DNA of 64,000 nt, from positions 38,088,189-38,152,188 of the forward strand of contig NC_080176.1 in NCBI RefSeq assembly GCF_950295315.1. Reading direction: 5' to 3'. Origin of the DNA: Erinaceus europaeus (Eukaryota; Chordata; Mammalia; Eulipotyphla; Erinaceidae). Shown here piece by piece: positions 20,410 through 31,904 of the stretch. The first letter of the stretch is position 1; each line of letters opens with the position of its first letter. The position numbers and the translations under genes are program-made. The notes under the pieces were generated by a model that worked only from the letters and a program-made list of their open reading frames with translations, was not told the origin of the DNA and did no database searches.

Positions 20410-20791
20410 AGATAAAACATTTTTTTTAAAGCACAGATAATGAAGAAAAATAGACAAACTGGACTACATTATCAATAAACATAAAAATTCTAGTGCACCA
20501 AATGGCAGTATCAACAGAGTGAAAAGACAATCTGCAGACTGGGAGAAAATACCTGCAAATCCCGTATCTGAGAAGGGGTTAATATTCAGAATACACAAAG
20601 AATTCTATAATTTAATACTAAGTAAACAACCTGATCAAACTATGAGCGAAGTACTTGAATATTCCCAAAGAAGTTACACAGATGGTCAGAAAGCACGTAA
20701 AAGACATTCTACATCATTAATCATTAAGGGAAGGAAAATAAGAACCCCAGTGAGCTACCACTTCACACCCATAGGATGATTCTTAGAGAAT

Positions 20792-20792
<1 letters not shown>

Positions 20793-20852
<60 letters not shown>
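20793..20852. repeat. (CA)n microsatellite
   Basis: About 58 bp of uninterrupted CA inside the old L1, close to a site where ORF2 is AC-rich. Confidence 0.97.
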
Positions 20853-20855
<3 letters not shown>

Positions 20856-20899
20856 GCAAATGTTGGTGAGGTTGAGGTTGTAGAGAAACCAGAACCTTT

Positions 20900-21362
20900 A
20901 TTTTATTAGTGATTTAATATTGATTTACAAAACTATATGTCAACAGGGGTATATTTCCATACTGTTCCTACAACCTTTGTTTTGAATCCCCAGTCCCTCT
21001 GTTGTAAACTACAGCAGTTTTCCTAAGTTTGCAGGTATGGGTTAACTATTATTTCTACAACTATCTGTCTATATTTGCATATAATTGCCCCCCTCTTTAA
21101 AGGCCCAACCTTCTCTTCCTTTCCAAGCCACACATAACTCTATTACTTCATCCAAATGTCTCTCCCTTTTACCTCTTCTCTCTCTGGGTCCTGATGGAGT
21201 TGGAGTTCAGAACCTTCTTATCTTCTTCCTCCTGTCATTTATCTCCCTCTGGGAATATGGATCAAAAATAGTTTTAGAATAGAGAAGGTGGGAGTTCTGG
21301 TTTCTGTAATTGCTTCTCTGCTGGACATAGGCATTGGCAGGTAGATCCATACCCCCAGTCTG
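20900..21362 (-). repeat. L1 3' UTR fragment nested in the old L1
   Basis: Reversed 3' UTR of an older relative of the hedgehog-type family: ATTAGTGATTTAATATTG at the tail side, GGGTCCTGATGGAGTTGG, then ATTGCTTCTCTGCTGGACAT. A 17-bp TSD (GAGAAACCAGAACCTTT and GAGAAACTGGAGCCTTT, three mismatches) lies at 20,883-20,899 and 21,363-21,379. Confidence 0.85.
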
Positions 21363-21891
21363 GAGAAACTGGAGCCTTTGTCCATTGCTAGTGGGAATTG
21401 CAAAAGAGCCAGACAATGAAATCAACATTATAGTTGATCAAGAAATTAAAAATAAAGTTATCCTTTGACTCAACATTTTCATTTCTGAATATCTAAAATG
21501 TTGAAAGCAGGGCCACGAGCAACTATTTGCATGTTCATGAAAATTGTAGTATTTTTTACAATAGTTCAACATAAAAACAATCCAGGTGTCCATCAACAAA
21601 AGACTAGATAACATGTAGTATAATATAAAAAATAGGACATTATTCAGGCTTAAAATAACATGGCATCCAGATGCATATGATAACCTTGAAAATACTATGT
21701 GAAGTGAAAAAAAATCCAGTCACAAATGGGCAAATACTACATGATTCCACTTATATAGGGTATATAGAGTAGAAAAAAAAATTATAGAAATAGAATGTAG
21801 ACTGGTGATTGCCAGGACCTTGGAGAGAGGAAGGTAGATGGGGAATTTGTGTCTGATGGATGCAGAGTTTCACTTTTAGAAGGTGAAAATT

Positions 21892-22120
21892 GGCTGGCAG
21901 CACTCTTAGTTGAGTGCACACATTGTCATGCACAGTGACTTGGGTTCAAGCTCCTATTCCTCACCTTCAGGGGTAGAATTCCAAGAATGCTGGGTGAAGC
22001 AGGGTGGCAAGTGTCTCTCTGTTCTGGCTCTTTATCCTCCCCCTACCCCTGGCCATAACTTCTCTCTTTCCTATTGATTATAAGCAGGAAAAAGTGGCTA
22101 CCAGGATTTGTGGGAAAGAA
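21892..22120 (+). repeat. tRNA-derived SINE, diverged
   Basis: GCTGGCAGCACTCTTAGTTG head, GGGTTCAAGCTCC B box, TCACCTTCAGGGG, CAGGGTGGCAAGTGTCTCTC and a TGGCTACCAGGATTTG terminal module. Confidence 0.75.
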
Positions 22121-22790
22121 ATGAAGAGAAAAAAATAAATCAATAGGAAAGATGAAAATTGTTGGAGACAGAAGGTAGTTGTGGCTACAGAACAACACGA
22201 GTGCCTTTAATGCCACTTAGTTGTTCATTTGAGATAGTCAGAGTGGTGAATTTCATGTTTCTTACCACAAAGGAAAGAACAATGAAAAAAGAACATACAG
22301 GAGCTGGTATTCTCAGTGCCAATTTTATCCTATTAGAATCACCTTCCAATGAGCAAAATTATGTCATACCAAGCTGGGCTGCAACACAGCTCATTTTGTT
22401 AAACACTCTACATAAAAATCATTTAAATGTATGCACCATACTCCATTTTATGAACATAATATTTCTCCCTTAATTAAGGGGATCCTTAGCATTAGATATT
22501 TTGGTTGTTGCTATTTTCTGATTATTGAAACAAAAACAAAATTAGCAAAAACCCTAGTGACAAATGTCCTTATGCAAGCACTTTGGTCTGTATTTCAGAA
22601 TTTTTTCTTAAAATAGTCATAGAAATGTTCTTACTGTATGACTATATCATGTTATTAGTTAAGATCATTTGACAGTTTTAAATCACTAGCAATATAAATG
22701 TAAGTAAATTCAAACTCCAAAGGTATAAAAGATTATAAAGATCAGACTCCTCACACCTGTAGCTCATTCATTAGAAATACAGTCATTTTT
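22121..22790. other. Unassigned unique DNA
   Basis: AT-rich, no recognised gene or repeat. The frames at 22,159-22,473 and 22,431-22,616 lack recognisable features. Confidence 0.5.
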
Positions 22791-23215
22791 TTGCCTTTAC
22801 TTTTAGAGAAATTCTTGTTATGAACATATATTCTGAAGATCGTTCCATGCCACTAGATTAAGAGGTACATTTTGACTTTAATAGTTGTATAAAATTTGTA
22901 TGACCCTTTCTGCTAGATACACATGGATTCCAATTTTTTTCCTACTGTATGCAGTATCTGAATATCACTATATAAACCTTATTTCCAGCAGTATAAGATC
23001 CTTGGAGTGTGACTGCTCAGTTATATGCTATGAAGGACTAACGCTTTGAAAGGTATTACAAAATTTATTTCCATAGAGGTTACACGAACTTATATTTCTA
23101 TCTGATCTGACGCAGGGCCCATATCTATTCATAGTGAAATAATATTTTAATCTTTTACCTGACAAAGATAAAAACACTTTGCAATATATTGAATAGATAG
23201 GGGAGTAGGGGGAAA
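22791..23215 (-). repeat. Very old L1-like fragment
   Basis: Resembles the reversed end of old L1 ORF2: TTTAATAGTTGTATAAAATTT, CACATGGATTCCAATTTTTTT, CCTTGGAGTGTGACTGCTC, ATTTCCATAGAGGTTACACG. Recognition is by pattern and the ends are uncertain. Confidence 0.45.
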
Positions 23216-23261
23216 AGACTTTCATATTACAGTTAGAAATATAAGTTGTAGACATTACTAT

Positions 23262-24055
23262 GATTCTATCCTGACTTCCCAAGCCAATAGCCTCACCAAT
23301 GTGTCCTGAAGTTTCACCTCTCTAGAACCCTACCCAACTAGGGAAAGATAGAAATAGGCTGGGGTGTGGATCCACCTGCCAATGTCCACGTCCAGCAGAG
23401 AAGCAATTACAGAAGCTATATCTTCTACCTTCTGCACCTCATAAAAAAATTTGTTTCATAGTCCCAGAGGGGAAATTGTTAAGGGAAGAGGACTAGAGTG
23501 CTCTGAACTCCAACTCCATCAGGACCCAGAGAGTGAGGAGGAAAAAGGGGGGGGGCACCCAGAAGTAATAGGTGTGACTTAGAAAGGAAGAGAAGGGGAG
23601 TTGGGTGGTAGCACAGCCAGTTAAGCACATGTAGCTCAAAGCGCAAGGACCCACATAAGGATCCTGGTTCGAACCTCTGGCTCCCCACCTGCAGGGAAGT
23701 TGCTTCATAAGCGGCGAAGCAGGTCTGCAGGTGTCTATCTTTCTCTCCCCCTTTCTGGCTTCTTATCCTCTCTCCATTTCTCTCTGTCCTATCCAACAAA
23801 AATAAAAACTACAACAATAAAACAATGACGGCAACAAAAAAGAATAAGTAAATATTTAAAAAAAGAAAGGAAGAGAAGGCAGTAACAGAAAAAAGGGGCA
23901 AATATACATAAATATAGATATATAGTTGTAGAAATAGTAGTCAACCCATATCTGTGATTTTGGGAGAACTAATGCAGTTTCCAGTGGAGGGAATGGGGAC
24001 ATAGGACTCTGGTGGTGGAAAAAGCGTGGGGTTATACACCTGTTATCTCATAATA
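23262..24055 (+). repeat. L1 3' UTR fragment, sense, split by a SINE
   Basis: CACCAATGTGTCCTGAAG, ACTAGGGAAAGATAGAAATAG, AGAGAAGCAATTACAGAAGC and CTCCAACTCCATCAGGACCC before the SINE; CTGGTGGTGGAAAAAGCGTGG and a GTTATACACCTGTTATCTC end after it. Same family as the antisense copy at 20.9 kb. Confidence 0.75.
23597..23863 (+). repeat. tRNA-derived SINE, type A, nested
   Basis: GGGAGTTGGGTGGTAGCACAG head, B box GGTTCGAACC with intact CpG, GGCTCCCCACCTGCAGGG, CT-rich middle. A perfect 16-bp TSD AGAAAGGAAGAGAAGG lies at 23,581-23,596 and 23,864-23,879, inside the L1 3' UTR. Confidence 0.95.
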
Positions 24056-24995
24056 GATCTTTCTCTCCACCATTACTGGTCACTTCCATCAGAGACATCA
24101 TCATAAGCCCTCTTGTTCGCCTCTTCAGGACCTTGCCTTCACCATAGAGCAGCAATGATAGGGACTGCCCCACACCCTTCTGAAGGGAGTCTGGATCAGC
24201 CTACTTTGCCACTCGAGGAAGACTGGTCCTGAAATGACTGCAACCTAGAATGTTCCCAGCTGTGACAATGGACTGAGAGCTCAGACTGTCAAGGACTCAG
24301 AGGTAACACAGGCTTCTGTGCTAAATAGGAATATATATGGGCCCTGGGTCAGATTGATGGAGTGTAAATTGTCAAAGGTATTTACTTGTTTTCCTCATGT
24401 TTGGAATCTACTCTTTGTCCTAATCTAGCTTTCTAGTCCTATTCTAAACTAAGACACCATCTACCCAGACAATACTCTTAGTTCACCAGCATGTTTGCTC
24501 AGGCAAAAATTACTAAAGTCATGGGCCCTTTGGAACATAATCTAAAATAGACTTCCAACAATCTTCCCATACGAAGACCCCTAATTTCATCTTCTCTATT
24601 CCTACCTCTGGGTTTCTGTTTATTAAACAATTTGCCCTGCATTATATCTTACTGCCTTTAACCACCAAGTTGCAGATGCTACTAGGATTCCATCCTAAAT
24701 TCCCTGGGCAGATGACCTCACCAATGTGTTTCACCTCTCCAGGGCCCTACTTCACTAGGGAAAGATAGAAATAGGCTGGGGATATGGATCCACCTGCCAA
24801 CATCCATGTCCAGTGGAGAAGCAGTTACAGAAGCCATTAAGAATTTTGGTTCATACTTCCAGAGGGATAAAAAATAGGGAAATTTCCATGGAGGGAACAG
24901 GATAGGGAACTCAGGTGGTGGGAACTGTATGGAATTGTACCCCTATTATCTTACAATCTTGTTAATCAGTATTAAATCACTAGTTAAATATTAAA
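24056..24995 (+). repeat. Second sense L1 3' UTR fragment
   Basis: A longer copy of the same 3' UTR type begins where the previous one ends: GAGCAGCAATGATAGGGACTG, AGTCATGGGCCCTTTGG, ACTAGGGAAAGATAGAAATAG, then TGGTGGGAACTGTATGG and AATTGTACCCCTATTATC near the 3' end. The tail is the A-run at about 24,992. Confidence 0.75.
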
Positions 24996-25079
24996 AAAAA
25001 GATTGATCTCTTGTTACTAACCCTGTACTATTTTCTTTTTTGGAGATAGGATGTTTGAGGGATGCGTTTTATTTTGAGT

Positions 25080-25265
25080 TTTTAAGTTTTTTACTTATTT
25101 ATTTTTTGGCTTTCTCTCTCCCTTCTTTCCTCCCTTCAATTCCTCCTTCCCTCCCTCCCTTTTTAAATTATTTCTTTTCTTTATCAGAATACTGTTTATG
25201 TCTGATGATTGAGATGATTGGGATTTGACCTGTGTTTTGCTACTGCACATCTCCCTGGTCTGGTA
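25080..25265 (-). repeat. Pyrimidine-rich, degenerate SINE-like stretch
   Basis: CTCTCTCCCTTCTTTCCTCC and CTTCCCTCCCTCCC runs, followed by a head-like TTTTGCTACTGCACATCTCC. Too diverged to classify. Confidence 0.3.
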
Positions 25266-25442
25266 TTCTTTCTTCCTAAATTCATGAAGTCAGTGATTAT
25301 GATTTCACTTGCCAATATTTTTTCTGTCTGGGGTATCCTTTTTATTATTAGTTTATTATAAAAAATGCTTTATGTGTATAGTTGTAGCTACCACTGGACT
25401 TCACTGCTTTATGCTTTCTTTTTCAGATAGAAAAAGAATGAG

Positions 25443-25675
25443 AGAGGCCGAGTGGTGGTGCACCTGGTTGAGCACACATGCTACAATGTACAAGGACTTG
25501 GGTTCGAGCCCCTGGTCCCATCTGCAGAGGGAAAGCTTCATGAGTGGTGAATCAGGGCTGCAGGTGTCTCTCTCCCTTTCTCCCTCTATATCTCTACCTT
25601 CCCTCTCTATTTCTGGCTGTCTCTATGCAATAAATAAAGACAATAAAAATTTATAAAACAAAACTTTAAAAAAAT
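25443..25675 (+). repeat. tRNA-derived SINE, type C
   Basis: GGCCGAGTGGTGGTGCACC head, GGGTTCGAGCCCC B box intact, AGGGAAAGCTTCATGAGTGG, and the AATAAATAAAGACAATAAAA tail. The flanks AAAAAGAATGAGAGAG and AAAAAGAACAAGAGAG form a near-perfect TSD. The host DNA on both sides (to about 25,795) looks like an older reversed SINE. Confidence 0.9.
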
Positions 25676-25854
25676 AAAAAAAGAACAAGAGAGAGCAAGA
25701 GTCACACATCGAGGTCTCCTCACACCTGGGTCATATATTTGACAAGGCAGATGGCTCCCCAGGTGAACCATCTTGTCAGCTCCTCTTTTCCAGATTTTTG
25801 TGTATTCTTGCTAATTATATTTTTCATAGAAACATTAGAATTATTTTTCCTGAT

Positions 25855-26112
25855 TTAGTAATATTATTAATTTATTTATAAAATAAAAAATATTGACAAG
25901 ACCATAGGATAAGAGGGTTACAATTCCACACAATTCCCACCACCAGAGCTCCATATCCCATACCCTCCCCTGATGGCTTTCCCATTCTTTACCCCTCTGG
26001 GAGTATGGACCCAGGATCATTATGGAGTGCAGAAGGTGGGAGGTCTGACTTCTGTAATTGCTTCTCTGCTGGACATGGGTGGTGGCAGGTCAATCCATAC
26101 ACCCAGCTTGTA
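25855..26112 (-). repeat. L1 3' UTR fragment
   Basis: Reversed tail (TTTATAAAATAAAAAATATTG), ACCATAGGATAAGAGGG, CACAATTCCCACCACCAG, CCCCTCTGGGAGTATGGACC, ATTGCTTCTCTGCTGGACAT. Confidence 0.85.
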
Positions 26113-26910
26113 AGGTAGAAACCTGTGGGTACCATTCCTTGTCTGTGCATCAGCCAGCTACTGCGGAGGAGTCAGAGAGATGGATGACAAAATAAGGATG
26201 CTGTGAAGCAAGAAATTTCTGCAGGTAGTCAAGACTGGGATGGTATGTAAACACAGATATGAACAAAACTGCTTACATCTATGCGTATGAAGTAACAAGG
26301 ACAAGGAATAATTCTTTTTTCTTTAAACCCAGATTGCTTATTTTATTAATATTGCTGTCTTCTTTCTTTGAGAAATTAAACTGACAACATATAATGCATT
26401 TGTAGATCTACCCACAGATGTGTACATGGGTATGAGACTTTTCAACTCAGGTTGCTTTTCCATGCAACTGTTGGTTGTTCCAAAAGATGTTGGGACACCT
26501 GGGAGTTTGCTGTTTGGCAGCGATGTAACCAGTGGTAACAGTTCTTCTCTTCTCCCTGCCCCATGCTGGAGATCAGTGCCAGACTGTACATGTCATACTG
26601 TCTCTTTACACAAGAGTTAACCTTATTTGTCACTGCTTCTAGTGGGAGATCAAGAGCATTGAAATTATGGAGGTGGCACAATAAATCATGGTCATTTCTT
26701 GACATGGGCAGACAAAGCAGCTGGAAAGAGCCTTACTAAAATGTCAGCTCAAAGTTGAAATGTGAAGTTTTAACATATTCATTTTCTAGCTTTTTTCTTA
26801 TCGCTTGATTTTTCGTATGTCCCTCATGATTCAAATGAGCGAGGAGAAGATGGATCTTGGCAGCTTGGTGGGTTAAATAGTATGCAAGACTCCCCCCCCC
26901 AAAATGTGAT
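26113..26910. other. Unassigned unique DNA
   Basis: About 800 bp without a recognised gene or repeat. Frames at 26,420-26,620 (+) and 26,442-26,705 (-) overlap on opposite strands and show no domain. Confidence 0.5.
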
Positions 26911-27140
26911 AATTTTAATTGGGGTTAAGAGACAGCTCACATGGTAAGGTACTTGTCCTGCCAGGGGTCTGGCCCTAGGTTTGAGTTGCAGGTACCACAT
27001 GAGAGCACCATGGATAGCAGTGGAGTTGTCATGGATGTTGGAATGCTGCTGTGGCATCTCTCCTTTATCTATGTGCCTCTCCTCTCTTCACTCTCTTTAA
27101 AACAGAAAGATTGCTGAGCAGTAATGCCATGCATTTTTTT
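26911..27140 (+). repeat. tRNA-derived SINE, type E
   Basis: GAGACAGCTCACATGGTAAGG head, GGTTTGAGTTGC B-box relic, GAGAGCACCATGGATAGCAG, GCTGCTGTGGCATCTCTCC, then a CT-rich middle and an A-rich end. Confidence 0.7.
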
Positions 27141-27944
27141 AAAAGGTAAAATAATATAGCAAATCTAATTTAAAGAAGTGAAAGAAATGTTTTCACCCAT
27201 GAAACCTCAAGTGTACCTCTAGGTTTTAAACACAAAATTCCCATAGGCTGTACCTCCAGGATTGAGCAGTGAGCCTGGGACACAGTACACTCCTGGCCAA
27301 TACTAGTAAATTTAAGGGGTGTCAGTCTTGGCCTTCCTGCTTGCCGTCATTCTTACTGTTGATTCCAAGATCATTTCAGTTGAATCCTAGGGTTTCCCAG
27401 GTACTGGCTGACTAAGCGCTTCTGGGATGGGAGAGGTGCCTTCTTGGTTTAGTTCTTTTCCTAGCTCCACTTGCCCTTCATGGCCTTTGACTCTAACTTT
27501 GTACTTTCCCTTTAGAGGGTGTAGCTTTCTGACCTGTCCCCACTCAGCAATTGATTTTCTTGTCTCCTAATAATAAGTAATTGGGTTTTATGAAAACTAT
27601 AAATCTCTTCCCAGAAAAATGTTCCACAGACACACAGAGAATACAGTATCCAACACATACTTAAAAAATATTTATAGGAGCACATTCATGGATACAAGAT
27701 TAAAACTCTGTCTTTTGTAATGTCTATTTAATTACTGATAGTCACTGCAAAGCTCTCCTGTCTTTCAGTCTTTTTCAACTATTCACTTCTCAACCCACTA
27801 AAACGTGTCTTTTCACCGGTGACTTCTGAAAACTGCTTTGAAGGACCAAAGCACCCAGTGGCTCTCTAACTGCAGATGTCCAGTCTTCAGTTATTTGATG
27901 ATGCAGGATTGATGTTATTGTTTGCTGTTCCCCTCTTCTGACTC
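27141..27944. other. Unassigned unique DNA
   Basis: About 800 bp of non-repetitive sequence, with no exon or RNA gene recognised. Confidence 0.5.
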
Positions 27945-28143
27945 ATTAAAAAAATTTTTATTATCCTTATTTATTTATTACATAGAGACAGCCAGAAGTT
28001 GATAGACAGACAGAGAGACACCTGCAATACCACCTCACCACTTGCAAAGCTTTCCTGCTCATGTGGGGATGGAGGGCTAGAACCCAGGTCCTTACACATT
28101 ATAACATGTGCACCCAATCAAGTGTGCCAACATCCAGCCCCCT
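27945..28143 (-). repeat. tRNA-derived SINE, type C
   Basis: TTATTTATTTATTACATAGAG tail side, GACAGAGAGACACCTGCAAT, CACCACTTGCAAAGCTTTCC, reversed B box GGCTAGAACCCAGG, reversed head ending GTGTGCCAACATCCAGCCCCC. Confidence 0.85.
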
Positions 28144-28177
28144 TGTTTCATTTTTATGGCTTCTATGACACCATTTT

Positions 28178-28531
28178 TTCCCTTTATTGTGGGATTGATG
28201 TTTTATATTAAACAGTAAATAAAATAGTTTATACATGCATAATATTTCTCAGTTTTCCACATAACAATACAACCCCCACTAGGTCCTCTGTCATTCTTTT
28301 ACAGTCCTTTACTTTGGTGCAATACACCACCTCCAGTCCATGTTCTGCTTAGTGTTTTCTCTTCTGATCTTGTTTTTCAACTTCTATGAGTGAGACCATC
28401 CCATATTCATCCTTCTGTTTCTGACTTATTTCACTTGACATGATTTATTCAAGCTCCATCCAAGAGGGCTGAAAATGGTGAAATCACCAATTTTAATAGC
28501 TGAGTAGTATTCCATTGTGTATATATACCAT
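28178..28531 (-). repeat. 5'-truncated L1 (3' UTR and last ORF2 codons)
   Basis: Reversed tip (CCTTTATTGTGGGATTGATG), ACTTTGGTGCAATACACC, TTCTGATCTTGTTTTTCAAC, CATATTCATCCTTCTGTTTC, ending AGTAGTATTCCATTGTGTAT. An imperfect 11-bp TSD (GACACCATTTT and AACACCACTTT) lies at 28,167-28,177 and 28,532-28,542. This contiguous copy gives the normal order of the pieces that are swapped at 16 kb. Confidence 0.9.
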
Positions 28532-28544
28532 AACACCACTTTAA

Positions 28545-29447
28545 AAATCTTCTTCCTTCATTTCTTTCCTGGATTCTCTCTGTTTGCTTTATCCTTAAAT
28601 GCTCGTCATCTTAAGGGCTTCCTAATTTCCCTTCTTTGTAGTTTATATCCCCTCTCTGAGAAATGTCATCTCTGTAGATGTACAGTGGTCCACACTAGTG
28701 ATAATCAAAATGCATGTCCCAAACAAGATCTGTCCTCTGCTGTTTCTCATTTCTTTCTGTATCTGTCCATAGGATGGTTCCACTGAGAAATCCCATACAA
28801 CTTCTACTCCACATACCCATTAGAAGACAAACAGCTTTGCCTCATACCTAATGGCTCACCCTCATACACCTAAGGATTTTTTTTTCCCACGGGGTCGGGG
28901 GATCATCAATAAGCACTTCCGTCCTCTTGCTACTCCCTTCTCACTTTGGAGAGGAAAAACTTTCCTAATTTATGAGTTGTTCTCAGAGAAAATGAGTTTC
29001 TGATTACTTTGACCCACAGTAAGTTTAGTGCTAATAGCCCAGTACTCACTGGAGGAGCTTAAGAGGTCACAGTCCCTTCAGAGTGGGGGGGATAATCAGC
29101 GACGTGCTCTGTACTAGGGAGTTCATTTGCCTGTAGGTGTACTCTGTTCTTTCACATCAAACTATTTCAGAACAAAGGGCTATTTTGATCTCCAATTTCT
29201 TTCATTATTTTATTTCTTAACTCTAGGCTTGGAAAGTATATATAGCTGGTTAGGGTGGGATGAAATTTTCAAGTATATCCATGACTCAGTTCATGTTTTT
29301 GTACCTTTCCCCAGAATTTGCCTCTCTTCTTGTCTCTCTGATGTCTGTCAATGCCAGACTTCCTCTTCTCTGTATCCTTTCTTAGGACTTTAATATCTGC
29401 AAGATTTTTTTTCTGAAAACAGCTTTTCTCTTGTTAATGGAAAAATG
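28545..29447. other. Unassigned unique DNA
   Basis: About 900 bp, no recognised repeat. Frames at 28,517-28,786 and 29,127-29,393 show no domain, and their codon use is that of random AT-rich DNA. Confidence 0.5.
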
Positions 29448-29655
29448 AAGGGGCCGGGTAGTGGCACACCTGGTTAAGTGCACATGTTATGACGCACAAG
29501 GACCCAGGTTCCAGCCCCTGGTCCCCACCTGCAGGAGGAAAGCTTTGCAAGCAGTGAAGCAGGTCTGCAGGTTGCTCTCCATCATTATTTCCCCCTTCCC
29601 TCTCAACTTCTGGCTGTCTCTATCCAATAAATAAATAAAGATAATAAAAATTAAA
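29448..29655 (+). repeat. tRNA-derived SINE, type C
   Basis: GGGGCCGGGTAGTGGCACACC head, GGTTCCAGCCCC B box (CpG lost), GGAAAGCTTTGC, TCTCTATCCAATAAATAAAT tail. Confidence 0.92.
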
Positions 29656-29830
29656 GAAGAGAATAATGAATATTTTATCTAATTTGTCAATTCTGACTCA
29701 GTGCAAAGTGGTACTTGGGTTTTTTCTGATGTTTATTCAAGGGAGAAAGACTTTTGAGCATGGCTGTGACCCATGGTTAACTGAGTGAAATTTATTTCCC
29801 TCCAATGGAAGTATAAAGAAAAGATCTTCT

Positions 29831-30108
29831 CGGGAGTCGGGCTGTAGTGCAGCGGGTTAAGCGCAGGTGGCACGCAAAGCACAAGGACCAGCATAAGGAT
29901 CCTGGTTTGAGCCCCCGGCTCCCCACCTGCAGGGGAGTCGCTTCACAGGTGGTGAAGCGGGTCTGCAGGTGTCTATCTTTCTCTCCTCCTCTCTGTCTTC
30001 CCCTCCTCTCTCCATTTCTCTCTGTCCTATCCAACAACGACAACAACAATAATAACTACAACAATAAAACAAGGGCAACAAAAGGGAATAAATAAATAAA
30101 AATTAAAA
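29831..30108 (+). repeat. tRNA-derived SINE, type A, near-complete young copy
   Basis: A good reference copy. The head is CGGGAGTCGGGCTG. An RNA polymerase III A box fits TRGYNNARNNG (TAGTGCAGCGG), and the B box is GGTTTGAGCCC (one change from GGTTCGANNCC). GGCTCCCCACCTGCAGGGG, GTGAAGCGGGTCTGCAGG, the CT-rich middle, CAACAACGACAACAACAATA and an AATAAATAAATAAAAATT tail follow. A 12-bp TSD AAAAGATCTTYT lies at 29,819-29,830 and 30,109-30,120. Confidence 0.96.
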
Positions 30109-30173
30109 AAAAGATCTTTTCATGAAATTTATTATTTTAGTAGGTGGGTTGTGTAAATAAAAGACAAACTCAC

Positions 30174-30560
30174 AGGGGCTCTGGCAGTGGCATATTCAGT
30201 GACTGCACATTATTTAAAAATTATTTTGGATAGAGACAGAGAGAAATTGGGAGAAGAGGGAGAGATACAGAGACACTGTTTCACAGCTCGTGAATATTCC
30301 TGTGTAGGTGGAGTTTTACTTTGTGTTTTCCCTTTGTGTACTTTTTTACATCTTTGTTCATACTTATTTCTATTCTTAATTAATAAATAAATACAGAGAG
30401 AAATTGAGAAGGAAATGGAAAATGGGGGGGGGGAGAGAAGTAAAGAGAAAATGGGAGAAGAGAAAGAGAGACCCGTAACATCACTTCACTATTTGTGAAA
30501 ATTTCTATCTACAGGGGTCAAACCATAAACTGCTGCCAGGAACATAGCAGTGTAAGACAT
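30174..30560 (-). repeat. Cluster of rearranged SINE pieces
   Basis: A sense head (GGGGCTCTGGCAGTGGCATA) at 30,174-30,212 meets a reversed type C body (GATAGAGACAGAGAGAAATT) at about 30,228-30,315. A second reversed body (ACAGAGAGAAATTGAGAAGG) lies at 30,391-30,545. None is complete. They are probably several overlapping insertions. Confidence 0.55.
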
Positions 30561-30857
30561 TTTTGGATAGATATTTTTGCTTCCTTTGTTTATATACCCA
30601 AGAAAGAAATGACTGCATATTCTGAGTTTTATTATTTGCTTTTGTGCTACAGTTTTACGTGATTTACTTCACTTGCTGAGTAGATATGGGCATGGTTTCT
30701 GTTTTGCTTTATTGTTTCCCAAAATATCTTCACCCTGACCTAATCATAGCAGGTAAAAACCAGTTCATAGCCAATAAGAAATTCCATTCTTTCTTTTAAA
30801 TTAAAATGAATCTTTTATTGAGTTTGTATACTACAAATTTGCTTGACATCAATATCA

Positions 30858-31620
30858 CCTATTTAAAAAACTTTATTTATTTATAAAATGGAAACACTGA
30901 CAAGACCATAGGATAAGAGGGGTAAAATTCCCACCACCGGAGCTCTGTCTCCCATCTCTTTCCCTGATAACTTTCCTGTTCTTTAACCCTCTGGGAGTAT
31001 TGACCCAGGATCATTATGGGGTGCAGAAAGTGGAAGGTCTGGCTTCTGTAGTTGCTTCTCCACTGAACATGGACATTGACAGGTCTATCCATATTCCCAG
31101 CCTATCTTTCTCCTTCCCTACTGGGGCAGTGCTCTGAGGAAGCAGAGTTCCAGGACACATTGGTGAGGTTGTCTGTCCAGGGAAGTCCAGTTGTCATCAT
31201 GGTAGCATCTAGAACTTGGTGACTGAAAAGGGGTTAACATATAAAGCCATACAGATTGTTGATTAATCATGAACCTAAAGGCTGGAATATTGCCGATGAA
31301 GATTTGGGGTATCTATGTTGGAAATAGCTTGTAGGTATATTCCAAAGGGCCCATGATTTTATTAGTTTTTGCCTGAGCTTGATATCTGGTATGCAGGTGG
31401 ACCCAAGTTATTGTCTGAGGAGATAATGTCATGGCTGGAAAAAGGGCTAACAAGCTGGATCAGGGAAAAGAGTAGCTCCCAAATATGGGAAAATTGTATA
31501 AATATTGTTGACTATAAACCCCGTCGATTTGATCTGGGCCCATATTTAGCATAGGAGCCTATGTAACCCCTACATCCCTATAAGTCTGAACCAATATCAG
31601 TTATTTTAAGGCATTCCCCA
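30858..31620 (-). repeat. Long L1 3' UTR fragment
   Basis: Reversed tail (CTTTATTTATTTATAAAATGG), ACCATAGGATAAGAGGGG, CCCTCTGGGAGTATTGACCC, GAACTTGGTGACTGAAAAGG, AAGGGCCCATGATTTTATTAG, and further proximal UTR (GATCTGGGCCCATATTTAGC). The right end is gradual. No ORF2 sequence is present. The 300 bp before it (30,561-30,857) hold nothing recognised. Confidence 0.8.
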
Positions 31621-31904
31621 GACTTCCTGTCTATAAGGTGCAAAGGACTTGGCATCAGGGAAGACCACCTGGCCAACAGCCACCGGTCTGTTCCACTTAC
31701 CTCAGAAACAATTAAAGTTCATTTTGACCAATTCTGTTACTTGTATGTGGTGTTTATCACAGAGGAATCTTGAAGGGAGTATGGGCTTTCTGGGTTGAGG
31801 TCCATCTTCTCTGGTTCTCTCAGTGACTTCTCACTACATCCCTGGGTCTGAGATGCTTGTAAACTCACTTACCTCTCCCCATCTGCCAAAATGTATTTCT
31901 CCAT
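31621..31904. other. Possible further L1 3' UTR or unique DNA
   Basis: Contains GGAAGACCACCTGGCCAACAG and CACCGGTCTGTTCCACTTACC. I cannot decide whether it belongs to the L1 3' UTR on its left. Confidence 0.3.

Larger units (their letters stand above)
20421..21890 (+). pseudogene. Old L1 ORF2 3' region, interrupted
   Basis: The left piece (20,421-20,792) encodes L1 ORF2p-like sequence in a frame from 20,519 (RQSADWEKIPANPVSEKG; FRIHKEFYN; PVSYHFTPIG). A (CA)n tract and an L1 3' UTR insertion follow. The right piece (21,380-21,890) continues with CCATTGCTAGTGGGAATTGC and the 3' UTR (CTACATGATTCCACTTATAT; GACTGGTGATTGCCAGG). There are many substitutions and stops. It is an old, dead copy. Confidence 0.8.
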
